Positions 18,613 to 28,753 of a stretch of 64,000 bases of DNA are shown here, piece after piece; the stretch's first letter is position 1, and the number at the start of each line of letters is the position of its first letter. A model generated the notes under the pieces. That model was not told where the DNA came from, searched no databases, and was given only the letters and a program-made list of their open reading frames with translations. The translations under genes and the position numbers were made by a program. This DNA is from Chloroflexota bacterium (GTDB taxonomy: Bacteria; Chloroflexota; Anaerolineae; Aggregatilineales; Phototrophicaceae): NCBI GenBank assembly GCA_013388745.1, contig JACAER010000017.1, forward strand, positions 1-64,000, in the 5' to 3' direction.

Positions 18613-20415
18613 TTGCCCAAACAGAGCGAATTCACAGTAGCGAACGCTTATCAATACGACCATCGCAATGCGCGGCGCTGGGTGTTTTCCCATTTATGGC
18701 GGCACAAGTGGTATGTGCTGGGTTTTCTGGGCTTCGCGACGATCGCCAACGCCACCTTTTCCTATGCACAGGTCTTGATCGGCCAGGCAGCGGCAGAGGT
18801 GATTAACCCGGAAAGCGCGCAGGCCATCATCAATATTTCGCTGGCGGTGCTGGCAGTCATGGTCACCAGCGGCATTACCGATCTGGCACAGTCGCTTTCG
18901 ACAGCCGTGCTGGCGCAGCGCCTGGAGCAAAGCACGCGCGAGGAACTGTACGCCAGCCTGCTGGGCAAAAGCCAGACATTTCACGACCGGCAGCGGGTCG
19001 GCGACGTGATGGCGCTGGCGACCGATGACGTGCAGCAGATGAACGTAATGATTAACCCCGGCATCTTTTTCATCTGGAACACGATTGTCGGCATCGCGCT
19101 GACGCTGCTGTTCATCGGGCTGATGAACGTGCAGCTATTGCTCGTGCCGCTCGGCTTCCTCGTAGCATATATCTTTGCGGTGCGCACCTACAGCCGGCGG
19201 CTGAACCCGGTGGCGAACAAGCAGCGTATGCAGTTCGGCAAGATGAACGCCGTGCTGGAAGAGACAATCTCTGGTATAGAGATCGTGAAGGCCAGCGCGC
19301 GCGAAGGCCGCGAAATGCACAAGTTCCGGCGCAACGCCAAGCTGCTGCGCGATTACGTCGTGAAGCAGGGTTTTATCGAAGCGGGGTATCTGCCGCTGTT
19401 GTTCTACGGCATCACGGTGGGACTGTCGTTCCTGCACGCGGTCTGGCTGTTCCAGCAGGGGACAATCGCGCTGGCGCAGGTAGTGGGCTTCATGGCGCTG
19501 GTCAACGCTTTGCAGTTCCCGGCGTTCATCTCCATCTTCTCGCTGACACTGGTGCAGCTTGGGCTGGCAGGCGCAGAACGTATCCTGCGGCTGATTAGAA
19601 CCGAAACAGAGATGGATCAGAACGAAAGCGGCCACAGCGCGGAGATCAAAGGGCAGATTGTCTTCGAAAACGTGACCTTCAAGTACGGCGACAACATGGT
19701 GCTGGACAACCTGTCGTTCGAGGTTAGGCCGGGCAAAACGGTAGCCATCGTCGGGCAGACGGGTTCGGGCAAAAGCACGCTGACGCAGTTGATCAACCGC
19801 ACGTATGACGCCAGCAGCGGGCGCATCCTGGTGGACGGCGTGGACGTGCGCGACTGGAGTCTGGACGCGCTGCGCTCGCAAATCTCGAAGATCGAGCAGG
19901 ACGTATTCCTGTTCTCGCGCACTCTGGCAGAAAACATCGCCTTCGGCGCGCCGAACGCGACACGCGAGGAGATCGAACAGGCGGCGAAAGAAGCGCAGGC
20001 GCACGAGTTCATTTTGTCCTTCAAAGACGGCTACCAAACCGAAGTGGGCGAACGCGGCGTGACCCTTTCCGGCGGACAGCGGCAGCGTATCGCGCTGGCA
20101 CGCGCGTTTCTGAGCAACCCGCGCATCCTGATACTGGACGATTCGACCAGCGCCATCGACAGCGCCACCGAAGACGAGATTCAGAAAGCGATTCGGCGCG
20201 CGCAGCAGGGACGCACGACGATTCTGATCACACACCGGCTGTCGCAGATTCGCTGGGCGAATCACATCATCGTGCTGGATAAGGGAAAAGTGATCGCCCA
20301 GGGGCAGCACGAGGAGCTGCTGCGCACATCGCGCGTGTACCGCCGCATCTTCGCGCGCTACGACCCGGCGCTGAAGACTTCGGAAGTGCCGACGATGGCA
20401 ATCGCAGGGGATTAA
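18613..20415 (+). CDS. ABC exporter subunit, fused TMD-NBD
   Basis: Walker A GQTGSGKST, LSGGQRQRIALARAFL, Walker B ILILDDSTSAID (Asp instead of Glu), ITHRLS. Confidence 0.95.
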   Translation: MPKQSEFTVANAYQYDHRNARRWVFSHLWRHKWYVLGFLGFATIANATFSYAQVLIGQAAAEVINPESAQAIINISLAVLAVMVTSGITDLAQSLSTAVLAQRLEQSTREELYASLLGKSQTFHDRQRVGDVMALATDDVQQMNVMINPGIFFIWNTIVGIALTLLFIGLMNVQLLLVPLGFLVAYIFAVRTYSRRLNPVANKQRMQFGKMNAVLEETISGIEIVKASAREGREMHKFRRNAKLLRDYVVKQGFIEAGYLPLLFYGITVGLSFLHAVWLFQQGTIALAQVVGFMALVNALQFPAFISIFSLTLVQLGLAGAERILRLIRTETEMDQNESGHSAEIKGQIVFENVTFKYGDNMVLDNLSFEVRPGKTVAIVGQTGSGKSTLTQLINRTYDASSGRILVDGVDVRDWSLDALRSQISKIEQDVFLFSRTLAENIAFGAPNATREEIEQAAKEAQAHEFILSFKDGYQTEVGERGVTLSGGQRQRIALARAFLSNPRILILDDSTSAIDSATEDEIQKAIRRAQQGRTTILITHRLSQIRWANHIIVLDKGKVIAQGQHEELLRTSRVYRRIFARYDPALKTSEVPTMAIAGD

Positions 20416-20493
20416 AACAGGTTCACAGTCATTATTTGACAGTGGTCAGCAGATTTAAAGCGTCAGGCTCACGATCATGTTACAGGGTAAATC

Positions 20494-20991
20494 ATGAACG
20501 ATAGTCAACGCCTCGACAAAGCACAGATAGCAGAACGACTGCGCGCGGAACACCGCCGGCTTTATGACACGCTGGCGAAGTTGACGCCGGAAGAACGCGC
20601 GCAGCCGCACACATTGAGCGATTGGTCGGTGAAAGATGTGATGGCGCACATGGTCTTCTGGAATCGCTATCCGCTGCGCGAACTGGAATGCGCGCTGAAG
20701 GGCGAACACCCGGACACCGTGCGCGATGCGCGGCACGACGATGTGATCAACGCGGAGGCCGTCGCGCGCTGTGCCGAGATGGGCTTCGAGCAGGTGATAG
20801 CGGATTTCGAGCAGTCGTACCGCGAGCTACTGGCTGCCGTCGAGCTGCTGCCGGCACAAGCTTTCGAAGCAGGCAGCAGTGTGGAACAACTGCTTGGCAG
20901 CACAGTCGGCCAGACGCTCGACAGCAACACCTATGAACATTGGGCGGAGCACCGCGTCGAAATCGAAACACGCTTCAATTTGCAACACTAA
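20494..20991 (+). CDS. DinB-like / ClbS-DfsB-type four-helix bundle protein
   Basis: 165 aa; HTLSDWSVKDVMAHMVFWNRYPLREL. Confidence 0.75.
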   Translation: MNDSQRLDKAQIAERLRAEHRRLYDTLAKLTPEERAQPHTLSDWSVKDVMAHMVFWNRYPLRELECALKGEHPDTVRDARHDDVINAEAVARCAEMGFEQVIADFEQSYRELLAAVELLPAQAFEAGSSVEQLLGSTVGQTLDSNTYEHWAEHRVEIETRFNLQH

Positions 20992-21019
20992 CCAGGCAGC
21001 ACATTTAAGGAGTCGCCGC

Positions 21020-22840
21020 ATGGGTTTTATCATGGATGGTCTGGACGCTGAGTCCTATGACCGGCAGTATAAGGACAGCATCCTCTTTAAGCGCATTCTC
21101 CAGTACTTTCGCCCGCATTGGCTGCGTATTCTGCTGGTGGCGACCGTGATCGTGCTGGCCGCGCTGGTCGATACCGGGCTGCCGATCTTCATCTCCCGCG
21201 GGATCGACCAGGTAGCAGCGCGCGGCACGTTCGCGGAACTGGTGGGCATCACAGTGATTATCACAATCCTGGCGTGCTCGTCGTGGGTGCTGAACTTTGT
21301 GCGGCGCTGGCAGGCGGCCAAAGCGATCGGCGATGTCGTGCTGAAGGTGCGCGAGGATGCCGCCGAAGCCGTGCTCAAGCGTGATCTATCGTTCTATGAC
21401 AGCATTCCGTCGGGCAAAGTCGTCAGCCGTGTGACATCGGATACGCAGGCCTTCGCCAACGTGGTCTCGCTGGCGCTGGACTTGATGAGCCAGTTAATGC
21501 TGGTGCTGCTGCTGCTGATCTATCTGATGACCATCAACTTCCAACTGACGCTGGTGGTGCTGCTGCTGGCGCCGTTCATTGTCGTGTGCTCGCTGGCCTT
21601 CCGGCGCATCGCGCGCTACACCATCACCCAGACACGGCGCATCAAGGCCATCGTCAGCAGCAACATTCAGGAAACGGTGAGCGGGATTCGTGTCGCCAAG
21701 ACATTCCGCCAGGAGCAGACGATTTACGACGACTTCCTGAAGGTCAACCAACAGGCCTTCCGCATTAACCTGCGCACGGAAGTGGTGTTCAGCAGCATCT
21801 TCCCCATACTGAACATTATGGCAGGAATCGGCACGGCGGCTGTTGTCTATGCCGGCGGGATCAGCGCACTCGAAGGCGCGCTGACGCCCGGCCTGTGGTA
21901 CCTGTTCATTCAGGGTGTGGCGCGCTTCTGGTTTCCCCTGACAAGCATCGCGTCGTTCTGGAGTCAGTTCCAGCTAGGGCTGGCAGCAGGCGAGCGTGTC
22001 TTCGCGCTGATCGACGCTGAACCGAAGGTCGTGCAAACCGACAGCATCAAACTACCAGAGATACGCGGGGAGATCGTATTCAAGGATGTATACTTCCGCT
22101 ATAACGAAAGCGAGACCGTGCTGAACGGCTTTTCTCTGCACATCAAGCCGGGCGAAACGATCGCGCTCGTCGGACATACAGGCGCAGGCAAGTCGAGCAT
22201 CGGCAAACTGGTGGCGCGCTTTTACGAGTTCCAGGAAGGCAGCATCACGATTGACGGCGTAGACATCCGCAGGCTGAACCTGAACAACTACCACAAGCGG
22301 CTCGGCATTGTCACGCAGTCGCCGTTCTTGTTCGATGGCACAGTAGGCAACAACATCCGCTACGGGCGGCGCTACGCGACAGAGGCCGATGTCGAGCAGG
22401 CGGCCAAACAGATCGCGAGCGGCGATTGGATCGATTCGCTGCCGGACGGTCTGAACACGCGCGTGACCGAACGCGGCGGCAACCTCTCGATGGGGCAGCG
22501 CCAGTTGGTGTCGCTGGCGCGCGTGCTGCTCCAGAATCCGTCGATCTTCATTCTGGACGAGGCGACGGCCAGCGTTGACCCGCTGACCGAAGCGCTGATT
22601 CAAGAGGGGTTGGACACGGTGCTGCACGGGCGCACCTCGATTGTGATCGCGCACCGCCTGAGCACCATCAAAAACGCTGACCGCATCATCGTGCTGCGCA
22701 AGGGGCAGATCATCGAGGAAGGCAGCCACGACGCGCTGTTGCAGCAGGGCGGGCATTACGCCGAACTGTATAACACCTACTTCCGGCATCAATCGCTGGA
22801 GTATATCGAGCAGTCGCGCGAACTGCTGGCCGGCGATTAG
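21020..22840 (+). CDS. ABC exporter subunit, fused TMD-NBD
   Basis: RBS AAGGAG; Walker A GHTGAGKSS, LSMGQRQLVSLARVLL, IFILDEATASVD, IAHRLS. Confidence 0.95.
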   Translation: MGFIMDGLDAESYDRQYKDSILFKRILQYFRPHWLRILLVATVIVLAALVDTGLPIFISRGIDQVAARGTFAELVGITVIITILACSSWVLNFVRRWQAAKAIGDVVLKVREDAAEAVLKRDLSFYDSIPSGKVVSRVTSDTQAFANVVSLALDLMSQLMLVLLLLIYLMTINFQLTLVVLLLAPFIVVCSLAFRRIARYTITQTRRIKAIVSSNIQETVSGIRVAKTFRQEQTIYDDFLKVNQQAFRINLRTEVVFSSIFPILNIMAGIGTAAVVYAGGISALEGALTPGLWYLFIQGVARFWFPLTSIASFWSQFQLGLAAGERVFALIDAEPKVVQTDSIKLPEIRGEIVFKDVYFRYNESETVLNGFSLHIKPGETIALVGHTGAGKSSIGKLVARFYEFQEGSITIDGVDIRRLNLNNYHKRLGIVTQSPFLFDGTVGNNIRYGRRYATEADVEQAAKQIASGDWIDSLPDGLNTRVTERGGNLSMGQRQLVSLARVLLQNPSIFILDEATASVDPLTEALIQEGLDTVLHGRTSIVIAHRLSTIKNADRIIVLRKGQIIEEGSHDALLQQGGHYAELYNTYFRHQSLEYIEQSRELLAGD

Positions 22841-23082
22841 GCCACAAACCACAAAGGGCGGCGCGGGCGATTCGGCCCGCACCGCCTGATGACGATACAC
22901 GCACCTCCCCCACTTGAGCGCATACCTTCTACAAGCCCTCTTCAAATCGTGCGGCAATGGTTTTCATTCTCCGCTCTCCCTATAATGATTGCGGTTCATG
23001 TCGATTGGCAAAAATCCATCGGGCAAAGCTGCAAAAATGATGCTAAAGTAGTTAGAAATCCTTTACTTGGGGACTCTTTGCC

Positions 23083-23991
23083 ATGACGACCAAAAAACGC
23101 ACTGACGAGACTCCTACCGCCAACGGCGCCGCAGCCCACGCGGAAAACAGCGCGGTGTCCGCAGCAAGCACGGCGGCTGCCGCGACCAGCACGCTTGTGC
23201 CGGTGAACGCGGCAGCGGCAGTCGAATCGGCGAGCAAGGCGCTGGATGCGGCGGCAACGACGCCCGTCGAAACGCCCAAAACGCCCACCGCTCAAACGCC
23301 CGCTACCGCGCCCGTCACAACAGCAGCCGCGCCCGCTGCGGATGACTCGAACAGAGCCGTCAGTGCGCTGAATACCACCAACATCGCAGCGCGTATGCAG
23401 CGCATCGAGAAAGCCATGACCCTGATTCAAGAGACCGAACTGCCCGAAATCCCAGAACCCGCCGACCCGAACGCACGCTTCATGCCGGTGAGCGCGCCGA
23501 CAACTTACCGCGTGCGCCATTACCTGATGACACGCTGGAAACCGCAGGTCGATTATTATGATTCCAAGGGCAGCTTTAATAAATCGCGCCACTTGCGCGT
23601 TCAGGCCTTTATCGGCGTCGGCTCGGCGTTAGTGGCGGTGGTGCTGGCGGTACTGCCGGCGCTCAACCTGTCGAACTGGAGCTGGGTGGCGGCGATTCTC
23701 AGCGGCTTGATCTCTGCCGCAACGGTATTCGAAAACGTGTACACCTACGGCGACAACTGGCGCAAGTTCCGCCAGGCGGGCGAAATGCTTAAGCGCGAAA
23801 AAGCCATGTTCGACATGGGCGCCGGGCCCTACCGCACCGCCAAAGACGCAGCGCTGCTCTTCGCCGAACGCTGCGAAGACATCATCGGGCAGGAAACCGG
23901 GCGTTACTTCCAGCGCGAGGAACAGCAGCAAGGACAGCAAGGACAGCCCGCCGAAGAGTCGCCTAACGGCAGCGGCGGCCAGAGCAACTAA
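23083..23991 (+). CDS. DUF4231-like membrane protein with Ala/Thr/Pro-rich N-terminal extension
   Basis: 302 aa; low-complexity N-terminus then YYDSKGSFNKSRHLRVQ..two TM..VYTYGDNWRKFRQAGEMLKREK. Confidence 0.65.
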   Translation: MTTKKRTDETPTANGAAAHAENSAVSAASTAAAATSTLVPVNAAAAVESASKALDAAATTPVETPKTPTAQTPATAPVTTAAAPAADDSNRAVSALNTTNIAARMQRIEKAMTLIQETELPEIPEPADPNARFMPVSAPTTYRVRHYLMTRWKPQVDYYDSKGSFNKSRHLRVQAFIGVGSALVAVVLAVLPALNLSNWSWVAAILSGLISAATVFENVYTYGDNWRKFRQAGEMLKREKAMFDMGAGPYRTAKDAALLFAERCEDIIGQETGRYFQREEQQQGQQGQPAEESPNGSGGQSN

Positions 23992-24000
23992 GCGTTGACA

Positions 24001-24027
24001 GACCACCCACAGCGGTGGTCTTTTTTT
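24001..24027 (+). terminator. Rho-independent terminator between 23083-23991 and pyrB
   Basis: GACCACC-CACAGC-GGTGGTC-TTTTTTT, ends 10 nt before the pyrB start. Confidence 0.8.
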
Positions 24028-24037
24028 GAGGAGACCT

Positions 24038-25099
24038 ATGTCACAACAGGATTTGCGCGCTTCAGAAGTCTTCCTGACACGCTACCAACCACAGGCTATC
24101 GACGGCACGTTTGAGGGCAAGCACATCATCACAGTGGAACAATTCGCCCGCCGCGATCTGCAAATCCTCTTTGACGCCACGATCTCGCTGCGCAGAAGGA
24201 TACGGCACGATGATCGCGGACTGCAAGAGGTATGCGCCGGCAAGATCATGGCGACACTGTTCTACGAAGCGAGCACACGCACCGATATGTCATTCCAGGC
24301 TGCGATGCGCAGATTGGGCGGTGAAGTGATCGCGGCCAGCAACGGCGTGCAGTTTTCGTCGGTCTACAAAGGCGAAAATCTGGCGGATACCGTGCGCGCC
24401 GCCGGTTGCTACGCTGATGTCATCGTGCTGCGCCACCCACAGGTTGGGTCGTCATATCAAGCGGCCTACTACAGTGACTTGCTGCGCCAGCGTATCGAAC
24501 GCCAGCCGCTTATCGTCAGCGGCGGCGACGGCATCGGCGAGCATCCCACGCAGGCGCTGCTTGACCTGTTCACAATTATCGATCTCAAAGGCGGCGTTGA
24601 TCGCCAGACGATCACGATGGTGGGCGATCTGCGGCACGGGCGCACGGTGCATTCGCTGGCGAAGCTGATCGCGCGCTACGAGGCGCAGCATACCCGGCTG
24701 TGTTTCGTCTCACCGGCATCGCTGCCCATGCCACAGGCGATCATTGACCTGCTGCAAAGCAAGGGACTGAGCGTGTACGTCACCAACAATCTGGATGAAG
24801 TGCTGGCCGAAAGCGACGTGATCTATTGGACGCGCGTGCAGGAAGAACGCTTCGAAAGCAATCTCGCTGAATATGAGCGTATTAAAGACCGCTTCATCAT
24901 GACGCCGGCGCTGTTACAGCGCGCGAAAAGCGATGCCATTCTGATGCATCCTCTGCCACGCAAGCATGAAATGGGCACGGCGCACGATCATGACGCACTG
25001 GATGTTGACCCGCGCGCAGTGTATTTTCAGCAGATGGAAAACGGCATGTTGGTGCGTATGGCGCTGCTGGCGAAAGTGCTGCGCGGAGCGTATGTGTAG
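24038..25099 (+). CDS. pyrB: Aspartate carbamoyltransferase
   Basis: FYEASTRTDMSFQAAMRRLGG, GGDGIGEHPTQALLDLFTI, MHPLPRKHE. Confidence 0.9.
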   Translation: MSQQDLRASEVFLTRYQPQAIDGTFEGKHIITVEQFARRDLQILFDATISLRRRIRHDDRGLQEVCAGKIMATLFYEASTRTDMSFQAAMRRLGGEVIAASNGVQFSSVYKGENLADTVRAAGCYADVIVLRHPQVGSSYQAAYYSDLLRQRIERQPLIVSGGDGIGEHPTQALLDLFTIIDLKGGVDRQTITMVGDLRHGRTVHSLAKLIARYEAQHTRLCFVSPASLPMPQAIIDLLQSKGLSVYVTNNLDEVLAESDVIYWTRVQEERFESNLAEYERIKDRFIMTPALLQRAKSDAILMHPLPRKHEMGTAHDHDALDVDPRAVYFQQMENGMLVRMALLAKVLRGAYV

Positions 25100-25105
25100 C
25101 GCCCT

Positions 25106-26179
25106 ATGACGACGATCCCGATTCCCGGAATGCTCGACCCGCATGTGCACCTGCGCGGTATGCAGTGGGCGCACAAAGGCACGTTCGCCAGCGAGACCGA
25201 AGCAGCGCTGGCGGGCGGCTATTGGGCGGTGTTGGATATGCCCAACACACCGCCATCGACCATCGATCGCCCGGCGCTGGAGCGTAAGCTGGCAGAAATC
25301 GCCGCGCAAGCCCTTTGTGATTGGGGGCTGTATTACGGCGCGGCCAAAGCCGACAACTGGGGGACATACCCGGCGATCATTGACGACGTGTGCGGGCTGA
25401 AAATCTATAACAACGCCACGACAGGCAATTTACTGATCGACGACCAGGCAATCCGCGCGCAGCATTATCAGCACTGGCCGCGCAGCAAAGTGATCGCCGT
25501 CCACGCGGAAGACGAAACCATGCGCGATATTCTCGCGCTGGTGCGGCAGTACCGCCAGCGCACGCACTTCTGCCATATCTGCACAACCTATGAGATCGGG
25601 CTGCTGCGCGCGGCGAAAGCCGAAGGGCTGCCGGTCACGCTGGGGGTGACGCCGCATCACCTGTTTCTGACAGAAGATGACATTAAGCGTCTGGGCACAC
25701 ATGGACTGATGAAACCACCGCTGAAAACGCGCGCCGATCAAGCCGCGCTGTGGCAAGCGCTGGCCGACGGGTTGGTGGATGTGGTGGAAAGCGACCATGC
25801 GCCGCACACGCTGGCGGAAAAAAGCTCGGAAAAGACATATTACGGCGTGCCCGGCCTGCAAACCACGCTGCCGCTGCTGCTGACCGCCGTCCACGAAAAA
25901 CGGCTGCCGCTGGAACGCGCCGTCGCGCTGGTTTCCGCCAACCCGCGCCGCATTTTCGGCCTCGAATGTCCGCCGGACACCTATACACTGGTTGATCTGG
26001 GGGAATCGTTCGTCATCGACTCGGCATGGCTGCGCGGCGGCTGTGGTTGGTCGCCGTTCGAGGGGATGCGTGTGCGCGGGCGGGTGCGCAGCGTCAGCAT
26101 TCGCGGCACACAGGTTTTCGACGGCGAAAGCGTGCGCGTGCGGCCCGGCTTCGGGCAGAATTTGTTCGGGAAACGTTAG
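25106..26179 (+). CDS. pyrC: Dihydroorotase
   Basis: DPHVHLRG metal motif, ESDHAPHT; between pyrB and pyrD. Confidence 0.88.
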   Translation: MTTIPIPGMLDPHVHLRGMQWAHKGTFASETEAALAGGYWAVLDMPNTPPSTIDRPALERKLAEIAAQALCDWGLYYGAAKADNWGTYPAIIDDVCGLKIYNNATTGNLLIDDQAIRAQHYQHWPRSKVIAVHAEDETMRDILALVRQYRQRTHFCHICTTYEIGLLRAAKAEGLPVTLGVTPHHLFLTEDDIKRLGTHGLMKPPLKTRADQAALWQALADGLVDVVESDHAPHTLAEKSSEKTYYGVPGLQTTLPLLLTAVHEKRLPLERAVALVSANPRRIFGLECPPDTYTLVDLGESFVIDSAWLRGGCGWSPFEGMRVRGRVRSVSIRGTQVFDGESVRVRPGFGQNLFGKR

Positions 26180-27295
26180 ATGCGGCGCGCGATCCTGCAA
26201 ATCACGCGGACAGCCTATGAACTGTTGGCACGCCCGCTGCTGTTCCGCACCCTTACAGCGCAGGCGGCGCATGAGCAAGCGCTGCGGCTGTGCGCCTATT
26301 TCGACGAGCATCCACAGCCCTTAGGCAGGCTTCAGCGCTATTTACTGCCGCCGCAGCCGTGCATGGTCGGCGGCGTTAATCTGCCGCAGCCGCTCATGCT
26401 GGCGGCGGGTTTTGTCAAAGGGACGGGATTTGCCACAGAGGAAGACGCGCAAAAAGCCGTCGCTTGCGGCGACAACATCATCCCCGGCTGGCGCAGCGTG
26501 CCGGCGCTGCTGGGCGCGGTGGAGTTCGGCTCGTATACGCGCTGGCCGCGACTCGGCAATCCGGGTAATGTGCTGTGGCGCAATATCGGCGGCAGGCGTT
26601 CGCTGCAAAACCGCGTCGGGCTGAAAAATCCCGGCGCGCGCGCCGCCGCCGCCTTTTTAGGCGCGCACAAAGCGCATCTGCCGCCGCTTTTCGGGCTGAA
26701 CATCGCCGTCAGCCCCGGCGTGAGCGACGAAACGCAGGAAAAGCGGGAAGTGCTGGAAGCGACAGCCGCTTTTCTGGAAGCAGACGTGCGCCCGGCGTGG
26801 TTCACGCTGAATCTGAGCTGCCCCAACACCGAAGACGATCCGGCAGGCAGGCAAAGCGAAGCGCTGGCAAGGCATTTGTGCGCCGCTGTCGTGCCACAGG
26901 TTGCGCCAACACCGCTGTGGGTCAAGATCAGCCCGAATCTGAGCGCGGCGCAGCTTCACGGCCTGCTGCGCGCCTGCGCCGAAACGGGGGTGCGGGCGCT
27001 GATCGCGACGAATACGCTGGCCCAGCCCACGCCGGATGATGACTCTGTACAGGGCGGGATGAGCGGCGAGCGCTTATTCGGGGCGGCGCTGGCGACAGTG
27101 CGCGCACTGGCCGCCGAACGCGAACGACAGGCTTATACTATAGACATTATCGCCTGCGGTGGCGTGCTGGATGGCGCGGCTTATCATGCCTACAGACAAT
27201 TGGGCGTTCAGGCAGTACAATACTGGTCGGCACTGGTCTATCGCGGCCCGCTGGCCGCCGCCCTTATCGCGCAGGAGGCGTCGGAGATCGCATGA
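26180..27295 (+). CDS. pyrD: Dihydroorotate dehydrogenase
   Basis: Starts right after pyrC; LNLSCPNT, KISPNLS, IIACGGVLDG. Confidence 0.88.
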   Translation: MRRAILQITRTAYELLARPLLFRTLTAQAAHEQALRLCAYFDEHPQPLGRLQRYLLPPQPCMVGGVNLPQPLMLAAGFVKGTGFATEEDAQKAVACGDNIIPGWRSVPALLGAVEFGSYTRWPRLGNPGNVLWRNIGGRRSLQNRVGLKNPGARAAAAFLGAHKAHLPPLFGLNIAVSPGVSDETQEKREVLEATAAFLEADVRPAWFTLNLSCPNTEDDPAGRQSEALARHLCAAVVPQVAPTPLWVKISPNLSAAQLHGLLRACAETGVRALIATNTLAQPTPDDDSVQGGMSGERLFGAALATVRALAAERERQAYTIDIIACGGVLDGAAYHAYRQLGVQAVQYWSALVYRGPLAAALIAQEASEIA

Positions 27296-27933
27296 ATATT
27301 ACGCAAGAGGTAGCACGCGCCCTGCTGGAAATTAACGCTGTGGGTTTTTCGCCGCACGCGCCCGTGACCTTTAAATCCGGTATCAAGTCGCCGGTGTATG
27401 TCGATAACCGCCGCCTGCCCTATCATCCGCCGCAGTGGCGCCGCGTGATCTACGGCTTCGCCTCCCTGATCGACGATCTGGGGCTGCCGTTTGATGCGCT
27501 GGCGGGACTGGAAACAGCCGGCATCCCGCACAGTTCAGCGCTGGCCTACCAGATGGAACGCCCCGCCGTCTATGTGCGCAAATCGGCCAAAGAACACGGC
27601 CTGCATAAAATGGTGGAAGGCGGCGATGTGCGCGGCAAAACGATTTTGCTGATCGAAGATCTGGTGACGACGGGCGAAAGCTGTCTGGCAGGCATCGCAG
27701 CGCTGCGCGCGGCAGGGGCCATCGTTCACGATTGTTTCGCCATCGTCAGCTATGGCTTCGCGCAGAAGCTCGCAGCCTTTAAAGCCGCCAACGTCCGGTT
27801 GCACAAACTGACAACCTTCCCGATCATCCTCGACCATGCGCTGAAAATGGGCAAATTTACGGCGGCGGACAAAGTGCTTATTGAAGATTGGCTGAACGAC
27901 CCTTATGGATGGGCGGCGCGGCACGGATTCTAA
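27292..27933 (+). CDS. pyrE: Orotate phosphoribosyltransferase
   Basis: FKSGIKSPVYVDNR, TILLIEDLVTTGES PRPP motif. Confidence 0.93.
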   Translation: MNITQEVARALLEINAVGFSPHAPVTFKSGIKSPVYVDNRRLPYHPPQWRRVIYGFASLIDDLGLPFDALAGLETAGIPHSSALAYQMERPAVYVRKSAKEHGLHKMVEGGDVRGKTILLIEDLVTTGESCLAGIAALRAAGAIVHDCFAIVSYGFAQKLAAFKAANVRLHKLTTFPIILDHALKMGKFTAADKVLIEDWLNDPYGWAARHGF

Positions 27934-27936
27934 GCT

Positions 27937-28743
27937 ATGAACGCGATTATCGAAAAGTATAACCGGCGCGTCGACCAGATCAATTCGCTGCTGTGCGTGG
28001 GGCTGGACACCGACTACATGCAAATCCCCGAACGTTTCCGCCACAAGCACGCGCCGCAGTTCGCTTTCAACCGCTGGGTGATCGAAAACACTCACGCCTG
28101 CGCAGCAGCGTATAAGCCGAATCTGGCCTTTTATGAGGCGCGCGGCGAACAGGGCTGGCGTGAACTCGGTTTGACGATGGACTACCTGCATAACGAGCAC
28201 CCTGAGATATTGACAATCTGCGACGGCAAACGCGCGGACATCGGCAGCACGAATGTGGGTTATGTGCAGGGCATTTTCGATACGATGGGCTTTGACGCGG
28301 TGACGCTGCATCCCTATCTGGGGCAAGAGGCGCTGCGGCCCTTCCTGGAGCGCGAGGACAAAGCCTGCATTATCTTATGCCGCACGTCGAATCCCGGCGC
28401 GAGCGAACTTCAGGATTTGCAGGTGGGCGACAAAGCGCTGTGGCAGGTCGTGGCGGAAAAAGTGCGCGACGAATGGAATACGCGCGGCAATTGTATGCTG
28501 GTGGTCGGCGCGACCTATCCGGCGGAATTGGCGCGGGTGCGGGCGCTGGTGGGCGAGATGACACTGCTGGTGCCAGGACTCGGCGCGCAGGGCGGCGATG
28601 TCGAAAAAACGGTGCGCGCCGGCCTAAATCACGACTGCAAAGGGCTGATTCTCAATGCCTCGCGCAGCATTATTTACGCGGAGGATCCGGCGCAGGCAGC
28701 GCAAACACTGCGTGACACGATTAACCGCCATCGCCGCATTTGA
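27937..28743 (+). CDS. pyrF: Orotidine-5'-phosphate decarboxylase
   Basis: DGKRADIGSTN, YLGQEALRPFL; end of pyr operon. Confidence 0.93.
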   Translation: MNAIIEKYNRRVDQINSLLCVGLDTDYMQIPERFRHKHAPQFAFNRWVIENTHACAAAYKPNLAFYEARGEQGWRELGLTMDYLHNEHPEILTICDGKRADIGSTNVGYVQGIFDTMGFDAVTLHPYLGQEALRPFLEREDKACIILCRTSNPGASELQDLQVGDKALWQVVAEKVRDEWNTRGNCMLVVGATYPAELARVRALVGEMTLLVPGLGAQGGDVEKTVRAGLNHDCKGLILNASRSIIYAEDPAQAAQTLRDTINRHRRI

Positions 28744-28753
28744 TCCCCCCCGC

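Noticed and set aside
19135-20310. 391-aa minus-strand ORF opposite the ABC transporter
   Set aside because: Antisense shadow; no recognisable motifs, biased composition
23140-23340. Ala/Thr-rich segment as a DNA tandem repeat
   Set aside because: Low-complexity at protein level but no regular nucleotide period found
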